DNA from: Eurosta solidaginis
Lineage: Eukaryota; Arthropoda; Insecta; Diptera; Tephritidae
Length of the DNA: 64,000 nt
Assembly: GCF_040869045.1 (NCBI RefSeq)
Contig: NC_090323.1
Span: 176,908,083-176,972,082 of the forward strand
Direction: 5' to 3'
Both the position numbers and the translations under genes were made by a program. A model generated the notes under the pieces. That model searched no databases. It was not told the DNA's origin and saw nothing but the letters and a program-made list of their open reading frames with translations. Of this stretch, positions 21,632-32,331 are shown one piece after another (the first letter of the stretch is position 1; each line of letters begins with the position of its first letter).

Positions 21632-24600
21632 CTAGGACCACGGCTTCATGTTTTCGGCTACGGTTGTAGTTTTCATCGGCCCTTCTTGGTTGCCGATCTT
21701 CTCCACTTCATATCTGCCGTGGTTTAACTTGACGGTTACCCTATACGGCCCTAGATACTTTGGTCTCAACTTCATGGCAGTACCGAATTGAGTTTTTTTA
21801 ATAGCCACTAAATCATTAATATTATAAGTTACTTCTACTTTTCTGTTTTTGTTGAAGGTTTTACAATTTTCCTTTTGTATTTTCCTTATATTTTCTTGGG
21901 CTTCTTCCCTTACTAAGTCCCTTTCTCTATCTAGGTCCTCTACTGCTAAATCGTCTAATAATTGACGCAAATCCGGGTAATCATTCACCCGCATGTCTAA
22001 TCCGGTAAGAACTTTAAATGGCGTTGTTTTGGTACTGCGCGGAATAGTGTTATTCAGCACCTGTTGTACTTTGGCCACATGGTTGTACCACTGGGCGGGG
22101 TTGCTTTGACACTTTTTTGAGATCATTGGAATGACCGTTTTGTGGATACGCTCCACTTGCCCATTTCCTCGAGGTACCCCCGTTGCGATTTGTAAGTGTT
22201 GTATATTTTCCCTGTTGCAATAATCTTTAAAACTGTTTGATGTAAACGCTGCGCCCCTATCACTTATGATGCGCTTAGGATTTCCAAATATCGACGCCTG
22301 TTTTTCTAGCCTATCTATAACCTCTTCGACCCCTGTAGACTTTGTCGGGTATAACCACGTGAATTTCGAAAACCCATCCACTATCACTAGAATATGATTA
22401 TATTTTTTCTTCGTTTCCGTTAACGGCCCAACGTGGTCGACGTGATAAGTCCCTAATGGTTCACACGCTTTATCAATTGGATTTAAAAGCCCCTCTTTTT
22501 TGCCTCTTTTCGCGTCAATAATTATACATCCAACGCAGCCTTTCACCACTTTCGTTACCTTCTCAATCAAGTTGGGCACGTAATAATTTTTCTCCACTAG
22601 CTCTTGTGTTTTCTTAGTCGCGAAATGATTCTGGTCGTGTGCCAATTTGATTATTTCGACCTCCATGCTGGATGGTACCACCAGTAACTCCTTAACGACA
22701 TCCTTGTATAGTATACCGTTCCTTAGAAAAAAATCTTCATAACTTCCCGATTCCAAAACCTTCTTCATAGCTTTTATCCAAGCATCCTGTTCCTGTGCCT
22801 CTCTCAGTCTAAATGTTAGCGCATCTTCGACAATCATACAATATATACGGCTCAGGGCATCTACATGCCTCATGCGAGAGCCCGACCTGTGCTCTACCAC
22901 GTAGTCGTACTCTTGCAAGTACATGGCCCACCGCATTACCCTATCCGGCACGTCGGTTTTCTTAACCGTCATGGTGAACGCGTTGCAATCGCTCACTATT
23001 TTGAACTTTCTGTCTTTCACATAAATATGCCATTTTTTTAAAGCCTTAATCACTGCCAAAACCTCCAGTTCAAAAGCGCTGTACTTTTCTTCCGCCACTG
23101 TGGTTTTTCTGCTCATGAATTCTACTGGGTGAAACAACCGGTCCTCGGAATCTCTTTGCAACAACACCGCTCCAAAGCCGTACTTTGATGCATCGGCGTG
23201 TATCTCCGTTTCTGCCGATGGGTCAAAAAGCTTTAGGGAGGGTGCGTTTATTAAAGCTTTCTTCAACTCCTCTACAGCTAACAACTGTTCCATACCCATT
23301 TTAAAATTCTCTTCCTTCCTAAGCAGATCTGACAATGGCTTCGCGATAATTGCGTAGTTTTGAATAAAACGCCTAAAGAACGATGTCAATCCTAAAAAGC
23401 GCTGTATTTCCTTTCTACTTGACGGTATAGGGAAGTTTTTTACGGCTTTAGTCTTTTCCACTGACGGTGAAATTTCTCCATTTTCCACTATATACCCTAA
23501 CCAGTTAATTTGCCTCCTAAGGAACTGACATTTCTCCCATTTGATTTTCAATCCGTATTCTCCAGCCCTGTCCAGCACTTTTTGTAATTTTCCTAACGAC
23601 TCTTGCTCATCCATGGCGGGAATTACAATGTCGTCCATGTATGCGATAATCGTGCCATCTTGCAACAAGTCCTGGAATACTGCGCGGATATATCTGCAGA
23701 ATACAGCCGGCGAGTTGGTAATCCCGAATGGAACGAAACAAAATTCAAACTGTCCGCTATGTGTAACAAATGCGGTATACTTTCGCGAATTTGGCTCTAT
23801 TGGTACGTGATAAAATCCATTTCTTAAGTCGAGTGTAGTGAAGACTTTTGCACCCTGTAACTTGTCTAACACCTCGTCGATTAATGTCATCGGAAAATTA
23901 TCCCTAACAATTTTCTCATTTACCTTACGAAAATCACAACAAAATCTTTTCGTCCCATCTTTTTTCTTTGTCAACACCACCGGCGACGCATATTCCGAAG
24001 TACTACACTGTATAATTCCCTCTTTAAGCATATCTTCTACCTGCTTGTCTATATAACGCTGATCCTCATAGGACACTCGACGTGGCCGCTGATACACGGG
24101 CCTATCATCTGTAAGGATAAGCTTCATTTGCACTGGGATACTGGTTTGTTTTCCGGGTACGTAGGCAGTAACCAGTTTCCTTACCTCTTCAGCAGTTTTT
24201 CCCTCTAGGTGCGATACGTCTATATCACATGCTTCTTTCTTTGAATCATCTCTTTCAGCCAAACACAAAACTTTGAACTCGCTAAAGAGATCCATTTCGC
24301 CATCTTTGCTACTCCCTTCCTTTGAAACCTTACTCCGAGTTAACTTCGGCAGCCTTAGCTCATTGCTATTTGATGCACTTGCCATGGCACCATCTCTTAT
24401 GGTGTCACCGCTTTTATCGTCTACTCGAACCGTCTGTGCGATTTCGCCCACTGGCATCGCTGGTGTCTTCACATCTCCGCGATCTGGCTCAACCACTCCA
24501 GATACGCCACTTGGAGAACCAGGCCGAATCACTCCGTGGTTCCCTTTTTGACCACTATTGTCAGCCATGCCTTGTGTACTCGGTTGTCGGAACTCTACTT

Positions 24601-25900
24601 CCCCTTTTCTAAATACTAACTCTACGTCTTTGAGCACATCACTACCTACTATAGCGGCATACGGCATGTCGCGTTCTCTCACCACGTGGAATGTTACTTC
24701 CAATTTCATTCCACCAATTTCGATTTCGGCTTCGAAGCTACCCAATGTCGTGAGTTGCCCCTTTCCTATTCCGAACAATTGACGCCTCTCCTTACTTAGC
24801 TCAATATCTCCTAGCATCATGAACGTATCGTATCGCATTATACAAGAATCGCAGCCCGTATCTACCAACGTGTTAAAGGTGAACCCGTTCATTGTTACGT
24901 CAATAAATATAAGGTTACTTCTCGATTTGCCCTCGGCCTGTTGCCCTAACGTATTTGCGCGCTCATCTTTAACTGCCGTATTTCCTGTACCCGACTTGCA
25001 ATCTTTGGCATAGTGGCCCTTTTGTTTGCATTTGAAACACGTCACCTTGCTGGAATCTGAACTCTGGCATTCTCTCGCCAAGTGACCTTCCTTTTCACAT
25101 TTAAAACATTTCTTATTTTGGTACCCTTTTCCGCCACCACTTTTCTCCGACCCTGTCTGAGGCGTACCCAATCTGTTTGACGACGTTTGGGAACCCCTTA
25201 TTTTCTCATATACCCGTATTTCTTCTTTGAGCTCACTGAGGCTCTTTGCTTGATATAACACAGATTTGTTTAACCGCGTATCTGGCACACCCTCTACGAA
25301 ATATTCCACAACACTCTTTTCATCGAGGTGGATTGGCTTCCCTATCTCTATGAGTGCATATAAATACTCGTGAAGGCTTTCCTTCATCTGCTTTCTTCTA
25401 TTTCTAAGCGCGCGGTGCACCTCTGAGGCACATAATCTTTCACCAAATTCCTCTACAAGGGCTTCTTTTAACCCACACCAGTCTCTTCTTCCTGTCAACC
25501 CTCGAGAAAATGACCTTGCAGCACCTTTAAGTAGCTGCTTCGCATACACATACTTTTGGAGGTCATTCCAACCTACCGTGTCGGCAACCTCCTCAAATTC
25601 CATCACCCAATGGTTCACCCCACGGGTACCGTCACCTGCAAATGAGGAGACGCTATCCTCTATATCACGCAGCGTAAACATCGCCCTTTGCGCATTTAGG
25701 TTAGCAATCGTATCCCCATATACTGAGTTTGTCGACTCATTTTCATCTACCTCTTCTTCTCTTTCTTCGCCCTCAAACACTATATGCTGAAGCAAACGCA
25801 ACTGCAAGTCCTTTTTTCTACCTGATACACTCAAATTAAGCTCCCTTAGCTTCTCTTTTAACATTTCGACGGTCATTGCCTTTATGGTATCAGTATCCAT
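21632..25900 (-). CDS. gag-pol: Gag-Pol polyprotein of a Ty3/gypsy retrotransposon
   Basis: One 1422-residue frame without frameshift makes the structural and enzymatic proteins of the element. A SAP-like helix-extended-helix motif is at about residues 4-42. A Gag core follows (about 80-235). Two CCHC zinc knuckles lie at 265-278 (C265, C268, H273, C278) and 288-301. The aspartic protease has D-T-G at 347-349. Reverse transcriptase has its first catalytic Asp at 691 and Y-M-D-D at 754-757. RNase H has D903, E944 or E946, D971 and D1014. Integrase has an H1088-H1092-C1122-C1125 zinc finger and a DD35E core at D1155, D1214 and E1250. A GPY/F module (K-Y-L-G-P-Y) is near 1381-1386. An in-frame TAA lies 18 nt upstream of the chosen ATG. 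Gag is not separated from Pol by a stop or shift, so the Gag:Pol ratio must be set in some other way. All catalytic residues are present. Confidence 0.95.
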   Translation of the reverse strand: MDTDTIKAMTVEMLKEKLRELNLSVSGRKKDLQLRLLQHIVFEGEEREEEVDENESTNSVYGDTIANLNAQRAMFTLRDIEDSVSSFAGDGTRGVNHWVMEFEEVADTVGWNDLQKYVYAKQLLKGAARSFSRGLTGRRDWCGLKEALVEEFGERLCASEVHRALRNRRKQMKESLHEYLYALIEIGKPIHLDEKSVVEYFVEGVPDTRLNKSVLYQAKSLSELKEEIRVYEKIRGSQTSSNRLGTPQTGSEKSGGGKGYQNKKCFKCEKEGHLARECQSSDSSKVTCFKCKQKGHYAKDCKSGTGNTAVKDERANTLGQQAEGKSRSNLIFIDVTMNGFTFNTLVDTGCDSCIMRYDTFMMLGDIELSKERRQLFGIGKGQLTTLGSFEAEIEIGGMKLEVTFHVVRERDMPYAAIVGSDVLKDVELVFRKGEVEFRQPSTQGMADNSGQKGNHGVIRPGSPSGVSGVVEPDRGDVKTPAMPVGEIAQTVRVDDKSGDTIRDGAMASASNSNELRLPKLTRSKVSKEGSSKDGEMDLFSEFKVLCLAERDDSKKEACDIDVSHLEGKTAEEVRKLVTAYVPGKQTSIPVQMKLILTDDRPVYQRPRRVSYEDQRYIDKQVEDMLKEGIIQCSTSEYASPVVLTKKKDGTKRFCCDFRKVNEKIVRDNFPMTLIDEVLDKLQGAKVFTTLDLRNGFYHVPIEPNSRKYTAFVTHSGQFEFCFVPFGITNSPAVFCRYIRAVFQDLLQDGTIIAYMDDIVIPAMDEQESLGKLQKVLDRAGEYGLKIKWEKCQFLRRQINWLGYIVENGEISPSVEKTKAVKNFPIPSSRKEIQRFLGLTSFFRRFIQNYAIIAKPLSDLLRKEENFKMGMEQLLAVEELKKALINAPSLKLFDPSAETEIHADASKYGFGAVLLQRDSEDRLFHPVEFMSRKTTVAEEKYSAFELEVLAVIKALKKWHIYVKDRKFKIVSDCNAFTMTVKKTDVPDRVMRWAMYLQEYDYVVEHRSGSRMRHVDALSRIYCMIVEDALTFRLREAQEQDAWIKAMKKVLESGSYEDFFLRNGILYKDVVKELLVVPSSMEVEIIKLAHDQNHFATKKTQELVEKNYYVPNLIEKVTKVVKGCVGCIIIDAKRGKKEGLLNPIDKACEPLGTYHVDHVGPLTETKKKYNHILVIVDGFSKFTWLYPTKSTGVEEVIDRLEKQASIFGNPKRIISDRGAAFTSNSFKDYCNRENIQHLQIATGVPRGNGQVERIHKTVIPMISKKCQSNPAQWYNHVAKVQQVLNNTIPRSTKTTPFKVLTGLDMRVNDYPDLRQLLDDLAVEDLDRERDLVREEAQENIRKIQKENCKTFNKNRKVEVTYNINDLVAIKKTQFGTAMKLRPKYLGPYRVTVKLNHGRYEVEKIGNQEGPMKTTTVAENMKPWS

Positions 25901-27163
25901 CGTGCTATTTCGATTTTATTTACGCGACTCAATAGAAAAAAAACACCAATATCGATATACTCTCCTTGCCTAAGCTTCCTACTCAATCCTCCCGTCTATA
26001 CCTATGCGCATGTGAACATGCACTGATTTCACTACAATGTAAATAAAATCGAACTTACACACACACAAACACTAGGCAATTTTATGACACCTACTATCAA
26101 TTATTCTCCGACACGCGAAAAAAAGGAATGCAAATTCGCTTTCCGATACATACTAATATATGAGGTGTATTATCTATTCTGATTACAATATTAATATTTC
26201 CAATAGCAAAAGAAAGAAAGAATTAAATATTATGACTAACTACACAAAGCTACTATACCGCTGCTTCACTGCTGCCTGCTACCCGCTGCTTGGCTTGCTT
26301 TTGCCTCTGCTATCACGATAGTGTGCCTTACTTGTTACTCTTTTGTTGCTTGTTTGTTTTGTTTTATGTTGTTCGCTTACAACCCACAATATGGTAATTT
26401 CGTTTCGCTTAATTTCACCAAGCGAAATATGTGTATCTATGTACACGATATAGTTTTTGCTTTCTTTCGCTTAGTTTGTAGCGAAATATGTATGCATATG
26501 TATTTTCGCACACGCTTGCTTGCGCCACTTTGATGTTGGACTTATCTTTGTCTCTTTTCGCATAATGCGTTATGACTTAGCACTCTAACCATAGTTCGCG
26601 CACTTCGACTGTTTCAGTTGCACAATTTTTCTGGTTCGTGTATTTGATTTTGGAAACACTTGCACTCTGCTCTCTTCTTTTGGGAACACATCACTTCTTC
26701 GTGTCGCGTAGCTGTTGCTGCTCTTACTGATGCTTGCGCACTTGCACTCGACTATCTTCTGTTGGGAACAGTTCACGGTTCACTTCGTTCACTGCATTTT
26801 CTGCTTCGTTTTCACGAATGCTAATTTTAACTCGCGAAGCTGTTGCTTTTCTCGCCGCTGCTGCGCGGTTCGTTGGAGCACCCACTTTTTAGCTGCGTCA
26901 GCAGCGCAGTCCGTCGGAGCACCAAAATTTAATATTTGACGCTGAATGCGCGTACCTTTTGCAAGTACACCTTACACACTCGATTCTAGGGGATTTTCTT
27001 GTTCACTTCTCGCAATTTTTTTTATTTGTTTGCACTTTTTAATGCTTGTTTTTTCGTGTGCTTATTTGGTTTTCGCACTAGCATTCGACTTCCCACTTTT
27101 AAGCGTTCAATTCGGCTTACCTAAAAAATTTTGTATGCGTTTTCAATTAACGCTGACGCATCT
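25901..27163 (-). other. 5' leader of the Ty3/gypsy element
   Basis: About 1.26 kb between the primer-binding site and the Gag-Pol ATG. It is rich in GCGAA/TTCGC and TGCTGC-type repeats on the plus strand (26260-26900), and the block AGCTGTTGCT recurs near 26710 and 26839. Short open frames exist on both strands but none has a known domain. The length is large for an insect gypsy leader. It probably holds packaging and translational signals (inference). Confidence 0.7.
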
Positions 27164-27181
27164 ATCCCGGACGAGCCCCCA
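27164..27181 (-). promoter_or_regulatory. primer-binding site matching tRNA-Pro
   Basis: On the element's strand, two bases after the 5' LTR, the sequence is TGGGGGCTCGTCCGGGAT. From memory these 18 bases are the same as the tRNA-Pro primer site of murine leukaemia viruses, so cytosolic tRNA-Pro is the predicted primer. Confidence 0.85.
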
Positions 27182-27183
27182 TT

Positions 27184-27518
27184 TGTGGTAAATAAAACAC
27201 TCCCGGTTGATTTTGCTGGTTATTTATAATTTTAATTAATGTTAATAGTATTTTAGTTACATTCGCACTTAGGTTAAATTATAGGGTTTTATTTGTTAGC
27301 GCTCACAGATTAACGTCTGCGAATTTACATTCCTCGTATTCAACTGAACTCAACTGTTCAAACGATGGCCGCTCTTCGATTTTGTCTATCAGACGCTTCG
27401 TTATATTTTCGACAGGTTGCCGCTTAACCCTTGGGTGAACTATTCTATAGGTTGCCAGCTGTACATTTAATTGCTAGCTATACTTAAACCTAACTCTTAA
27501 CCTAAATCCCTTCCTACA
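27184..27518 (-). repeat. 5' LTR of the Ty3/gypsy element
   Basis: 335 bp, TG...CA ends in element orientation, apparently identical to the 3' LTR. It should contain the promoter and the start of the genomic RNA. I did not find an unambiguous TATA box. TTATAAAT-like sequence on the element strand near the AATAAAA-rich end may serve polyadenylation (inference). Confidence 0.95.
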
Positions 27519-27894
27519 TATATACCTATCCCATACAACCGATCGTTCAGATAGAAAGATTTTTGGCCATTTCTCCCTTAGTTTCCAATATAAAAACATG
27601 AAACTTGGTGATATATATTTTAATATGTCATAGAAGATTTTATGTAAAAATCATTTTGATCGGAGCTATATATAATATATATCCCATATAACCGATCGTT
27701 CAGATAAGAGGGTTTTTGCCATTTTTTATTTTATATTTATCTTAAAAATCGTTTAGGTATATACATCTGTTCACTATATATTTCTAATCTTAAACATCCG
27801 ATTATTTGGAGATTACGAACGGGATTATTGTTCAGTCCCATTCATGAAAGGTATGAAGTCTTCGGCACAGCCGAAGACAGCCCGTCCTTACTTG

Positions 27895-28614
27895 TTTTTT
27901 GTTGAATTTAGTATTTTTAACAGCGCTTAGAAGTCAAAACATTTTAAGTTAAGTTAAAACTTTAAAAATTTAAAAAATAGGTCATTGTTTTGCCAATTTA
28001 GTAAAGAAAGATGCATGACGTCACGCGGTCATCTCCCTGGCACATCCAATTTTCATTTAACGGGCATGGCACCGCTTGTATTGAATGAGCAATATCTTAG
28101 ATATGAATAAACAATATCTAAAACATGTTTTCGATCATAATTTGGGAACCCTCAGAAAGTTTTGCACAAAGATGTGTCAATGACTCTAAATAATACAAAG
28201 GTATTTTCAAAACAATATAGAGCCCAAACTGGCAGTGATAATAATAAAATCTTATATCAAAACTTTTACACAGCTGGGTATACGTCGTTGAATTCGACGA
28301 GAACAAATATATATTTGTCTTTGTTCATGATTTATTAATTTCATTCATATCTTTTTCTCTTTTATTTCATTAACTTGTTGCATTGGCAGAATAAATATAT
28401 GCAATTCTATATACATGTACATATGTATGTATTTGTTTAACTTGTAAGTACGCCCTAACTGTACATCAAAAACTATACTATGTAGTGAGTACATAGTTGC
28501 AAACTTTATTACATTTTTGATAGCTTCATCTATAGAACATAGTATAAACTTGTATGTATTGTAAAGGTAAAGCAAGTTTACACAAAAAAAAAAAAATACA
28601 TTTATCCTCCTCTT
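27895..28614. other. A+T-rich spacer
   Basis: No gene is supported. Two short minus-strand open frames (28118-28306, 28345-28647) have no recognisable motif and biased composition. Confidence 0.4.
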
Positions 28615-29276
28615 CACTGACAGAAATGGTGCTAGTAAAATCAACAAATCGGTTCTCTTATTCTTGACTTAACGGAGATTCGGTGAAATTGATCGAATTA
28701 TGGTTAATTCGACCGAGTTCTTTGTCAAGCGAACAAATTAGTTTAGTCATTTCAACAGAAGAGAAATTGTTGCTCTTAAGTTAACAAAACTCTGTAAAAA
28801 TGACAGATTCCTGGTCAATCTAACTGATTTTTCTGTTAACACAACTGGTCTTACAGGTCATTTCAACGGCGATCAACTGCCAATACATGAGCAAATTTCA
28901 AAAACAATTTTACTCTCACTGCGCTCACTACTTTTTACTTATGACGATCGTGCCACTTGTTAAAAAAAACACCAAAATAAGAAAACCATCAAATCGAAAA
29001 AACACACAAAATGGGAAAACAACAAAAAACTAGTTTTTCAGTTATCAATACAAAACGAATAACCCCTTTTTTACTGTGAAAAAAATTATGAGATACCGAG
29101 ACACCTATCTATCGCATACAATTTTGCAACTTCTCGTCCAAGCGAATGCAAAATTGCGCCCTCTTGGTGCAAAAGTTTTGCTTGCACGAACAGGATTTTT
29201 CCAAAATTAGTAACATTTTGTACAAGTTTTTATGAATTTTCACTCACGCGAACGAATCTAATAAGATAATAAAAAT

Positions 29277-31575
29277 AAGTAAGGAAGGCTAAGTTCGGGT
29301 GTAACCGAACATTACATACTCAGCTGAGAGAAAACCACCATGTAGGAAAATGAACCTAGGGTAACCCTGGAATGTGTTTGTATGACATGTGTATCAAATA
29401 GCAGGTATTAAAGAGTATTTTAAGAGGCAGTGGGCCATAGTTCTATAGGTGGACACCGTAAGGGTGGACCAGGGCTGACTCCAGGATTTCTTTGTACGAT
29501 ATGGGTATCAAATGTAAGGTGTTATGAGTATATTAAAAGGGAGTGGGCCTTAGTTCTATAGATGGAAGCCTTTTCAAGATATCGCCATAAAGGTGGACCA
29601 GGGGTGACTCTAGAATTTGTTTGTAAGATATGATTATCAAGTGAAAGGTGTTAATGAGTATTTTAAAAGGGAGTGGGCCTTAGTTCTATAGGTGGACACC
29701 TTTTCGAGATATCGCCATAAAGGTGGACCAGGGGTGACTCTAGAATGCGTTTGTACAATATGGGTATCAAGCGAATATTGTTAATGAGTATTTTAAAAGG
29801 GAGTGGGCCTTAGTTCTATTGTTGGACGCCTTTTCGAGATACCGCCATAAAGGCGGACCAGGGGTGACTCTAGAATTTGTTTGTACGATATGGGTATCAA
29901 ATGAAAGGTGTTAATGAGTATTTTAGAAGGGAGTGGGCCTTAGTTCTATAGGTGAACGCCTTTTCGAGATATCGCCATAAAGGTGGACCAGGGGTGACTC
30001 TAGAATGCGTTTGTACAATACGGGTATCAAACGAAATTTTCAATGAGTATTTTAAAAGGGAGTGGGCCTTAGTTCTATGGGTGGACGCCTTTTCGAGATA
30101 TCGCCATAAGGGTGGACCAGGGGTGACTCTATACTGTGTTTGTATGATATGGGTATCAAACTAAAGGTATTAATGAGAGTTTTAAAAGGGAGTGGCCCTT
30201 AGTTGTATATGTGAAGGCGTTTTCGAGATGTCGAACAAAATGTTGACCAGGGTGACCCAGAACATAATCTGTCGGGTACCGCTAATTTATTTAAATATAT
30301 AATACCGCGAACAGTATTCCTCCCAAGATTCCAACGGATTTTGATTTCGCCCTACAGAACTTTTTCATTTTCTTCTACTAATATGGTAGGTGTCACACCC
30401 AATGTACAAAGCTTTTTTCTAAAGTTATATTTTGCGTCAATAAACCAATCCAATTACCTTGTTTCATCCCTTTTTTCGTATTTGGTATAGAATTATGGAA
30501 TTTTTTTCATTTTTCGTAATTTTCGATATCAAAAAAAGTGGGCGTGGTCATAGTCGGATTACGGCCATTTTTTATACCAATACAAAGTGAGTGCCGGTAA
30601 GTACGTGAACTGAGTTTAGTAAAGATATATCGATTTTTGTTCAAGATATCGTGTTAACGGCCGAGCGGAAGGACAGACCGTCGACTGTGTATAAAAACTG
30701 GGCGTGCCTTCAACCGATTTCGTCCTTTTTCACAATTTTCGTCCTAGAATCTAAGCTCCTACCGAATTTCACAAGGATTTGTAAATTTTTGTTCGACTTA
30801 TGGCATTAAAAGTATCCTAGACAAATTAAATGCAAAAGGGCGGAGCGCCTTTTATTTTTGTATTTTGTTGCACCATATCATAACTGGAGTTGAATGTTAA
30901 CATAATTTACTTATATACTGTAAAGATATAAAATTTTTTGTTAAAATTTGACTAAAAAAAAAAATTTTTTTTTAAAGTGGGCGTGGTCGTTCTTTGATTT
31001 TGCAAATTTTTTTTAAGCATACATATAGTATAAGGGGTAACGTTTCTGCCAAATTTCATCATGATATCTTCAACGACTACCAAATTACAGCTTGCAAAAC
31101 TTTTAAATTACCTTCTTTTAAAAGTGGGCGGTGCACACACATTGTCCAAAGTTTTACTAGTTTTCTATTCTGCGTCATAATTTCAACTCACCTACCAAGT
31201 TTCATCGCTTTATCCGTCTTTGTAAATTATCCCACTTTTTCGGTTTTTCGAAATTTTCTATATCGAAAGAGTGGGCGTGGTTATAGTCCGATATCGTTCA
31301 TTTTAAATAGCGATCTGAGATGAGTGCACAGGAATCTACGTACCAAATTTCATCAAGATACCTCAAAATTTACTCAAGTTATCGTGTTAACGGATAGACG
31401 GACTGACGGACAGACGGACGGACGGATGGACATTGGTCAATCTAATTTTTTTTCGATACTGAGGATTTGATATATGGAAGTCTATATCTATCTCGATTCC
31501 TTTATACTTGTACAACCAACCGTTATCCAATCAAAGTTAATATACTCTGTGAGCTCTGCTCAACTGAGTATAAAA
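29277..31575 (-). mobile_element. Family I Helentron-like non-autonomous element, copy D
   Basis: It starts AAGTAAGGAAGGCTAAG at 29277 with the hairpin GTTCGGGTGTAACCGAAC, and ends CTCAACTGAGTATAAAA at 31575. The 128-130-bp array (29440-30230) has about six units; CCATAAAGGTGG-type anchors fall near 29585, 29713, 29841, 29971 and 30104. The subterminal part before the array is shortened relative to B and C (AGAGAAAACC instead of AGAGCTCTGGAGAC...). A mixed GGAC/AGAC run is at 31390-31430. Confidence 0.65.
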
Positions 31576-31973
31576 ACATCCTTTTTTAATGTTGATGTTT
31601 CCGACAAAATAAAAGTTTGAGTTGTTTTGGAATCGTTTCAACTTAAAGTGTTACGAAAATTAAACTTGGCGAATTACATGTAAAGTTACTCCAGTGGTGA
31701 ATTACCTTCCTGCGAGTTGATTCTTTACTTTTCTATAACTTACAAGTTCTCTTTTTAAAACTTTACGTCAAACATTTACTTATACTACAAATTTTGTACG
31801 AAACAATCAAGTGTGGCAACTACATGCGAGAGAAGAAATTGAGAATGAGCTGAGCTACAATTGAAAAAATTGAGAATCAGTTTTGTAACTACTATTTTTA
31901 TTTCTATATTCATATGTATGTATATATAGCAAGCATGCGTATTTATGTATTCACATATTTACGTATTTATATG
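31576..31973. other. interior of the CACTG-ended element
   Basis: Non-coding A+T-rich sequence with CATATGTATGTATATATAGC-type microsatellite traces near 31910-31960. Confidence 0.4.
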
Positions 31974-32331
31974 GCGGCCGCCGTGGTGCGATGGTAGCGT
32001 GCTCCGCCTACCACACCGAAGACCCTGCGTTCACACCCCGGGCAAAGCAACATCAAAATTTTGGAAACAAGCTTTTTCAATTAGGAGAAAATTATCTTAG
32101 CGGGGTCGCCCCTCGGCAGTGTTCGGCAAGTACTCCGAGTGTATTTCTGCTATGAAAAGCTTTCAGTGAAAATTCATATGCCTTGCAGATGCCGCTCGGA
32201 GTCGGCATAAAACAATTAGGACCCGTCCCGCCAATTTGTAAGAAAGATTAAAAGGGAGCACGACGCAAATTGGAAGAGAATTTCGACCTAAAATCTCTTC
32301 GGAGGTTATCGCTGTCGCAACAATTTTTTTT
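31974..32331 (+). mobile_element. tRNA-derived SINE, near full length
   Basis: The head GCGGCCGCCGTGGTGCGATGG is followed by a pol III B-box-like GCGTTCACACCCC and then the family body (GCCCCTCGGCAGTG, GAAAAGCTTTCAGTGAAAA, GTCGGCATAAAACAA, GAAGAGAATTTCGACC, CTTCGGAGGTTATCG). The usual 3' end CGCCTTACATTTATT is replaced by TGTCGCAACAATTTT. No target duplication was found. It lies inside the CACTG-ended element. Confidence 0.8.

Larger units (their letters stand above)
21261..27518 (-). mobile_element. complete Ty3/gypsy LTR retrotransposon, 6258 bp
   Basis: Two 335-bp LTRs flank a primer-binding site, a ~1.26-kb leader and one 1422-codon Gag-Pol frame. The 4 bp TATA directly before 21261 and directly after 27518 is the target duplication. 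By eye I found no difference between the LTRs, and the coding frame is undamaged, so the insertion is recent and may be competent (inference). No envelope-like frame follows Pol. The element splits a family III repeat. Integrase lies after RNase H and carries a GPY/F module, both features of the Ty3/gypsy (Metaviridae) group. The SAP-like Gag start and fused frame recall the mdg3/micropia/blastopia side of the group, but that placement is a guess without a tree. Confidence 0.95.
20662..27894 (+). mobile_element. Family III Helentron-like element, split by an LTR retrotransposon
   Basis: The left part (20662-21260) starts TACCTTTCATGAACATGAAA, which folds on itself. The right part (27519-27894) ends with TTCATGAAAGGTA, a 13-bp inverted copy of the start. 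It is followed by the hairpin CTTCGGCacaGCCGAAG (27860-27876), nine bases, and CCTTACTTG. A GTCC/GTCT run lies at 20802-20827. The body repeats (T/C)AACCGATCGTTCAG at 20961, 21113, 27536 and 27689. Once the insertion is removed the spacings are 152, about 161 and 153 bp. No protein is encoded. It shares its terminal design with family I despite little sequence similarity. Confidence 0.6.

Noticed and set aside
23541..25790. Plus-strand frames of 64-92 residues
   Set aside because: All are antisense shadows of the Gag-Pol frame at 21632-25900.
31974..32331. tRNA gene at the SINE head
   Set aside because: The sequence repeats seven times with a constant downstream body, and the arms do not fold as a tRNA. 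It is a SINE head.
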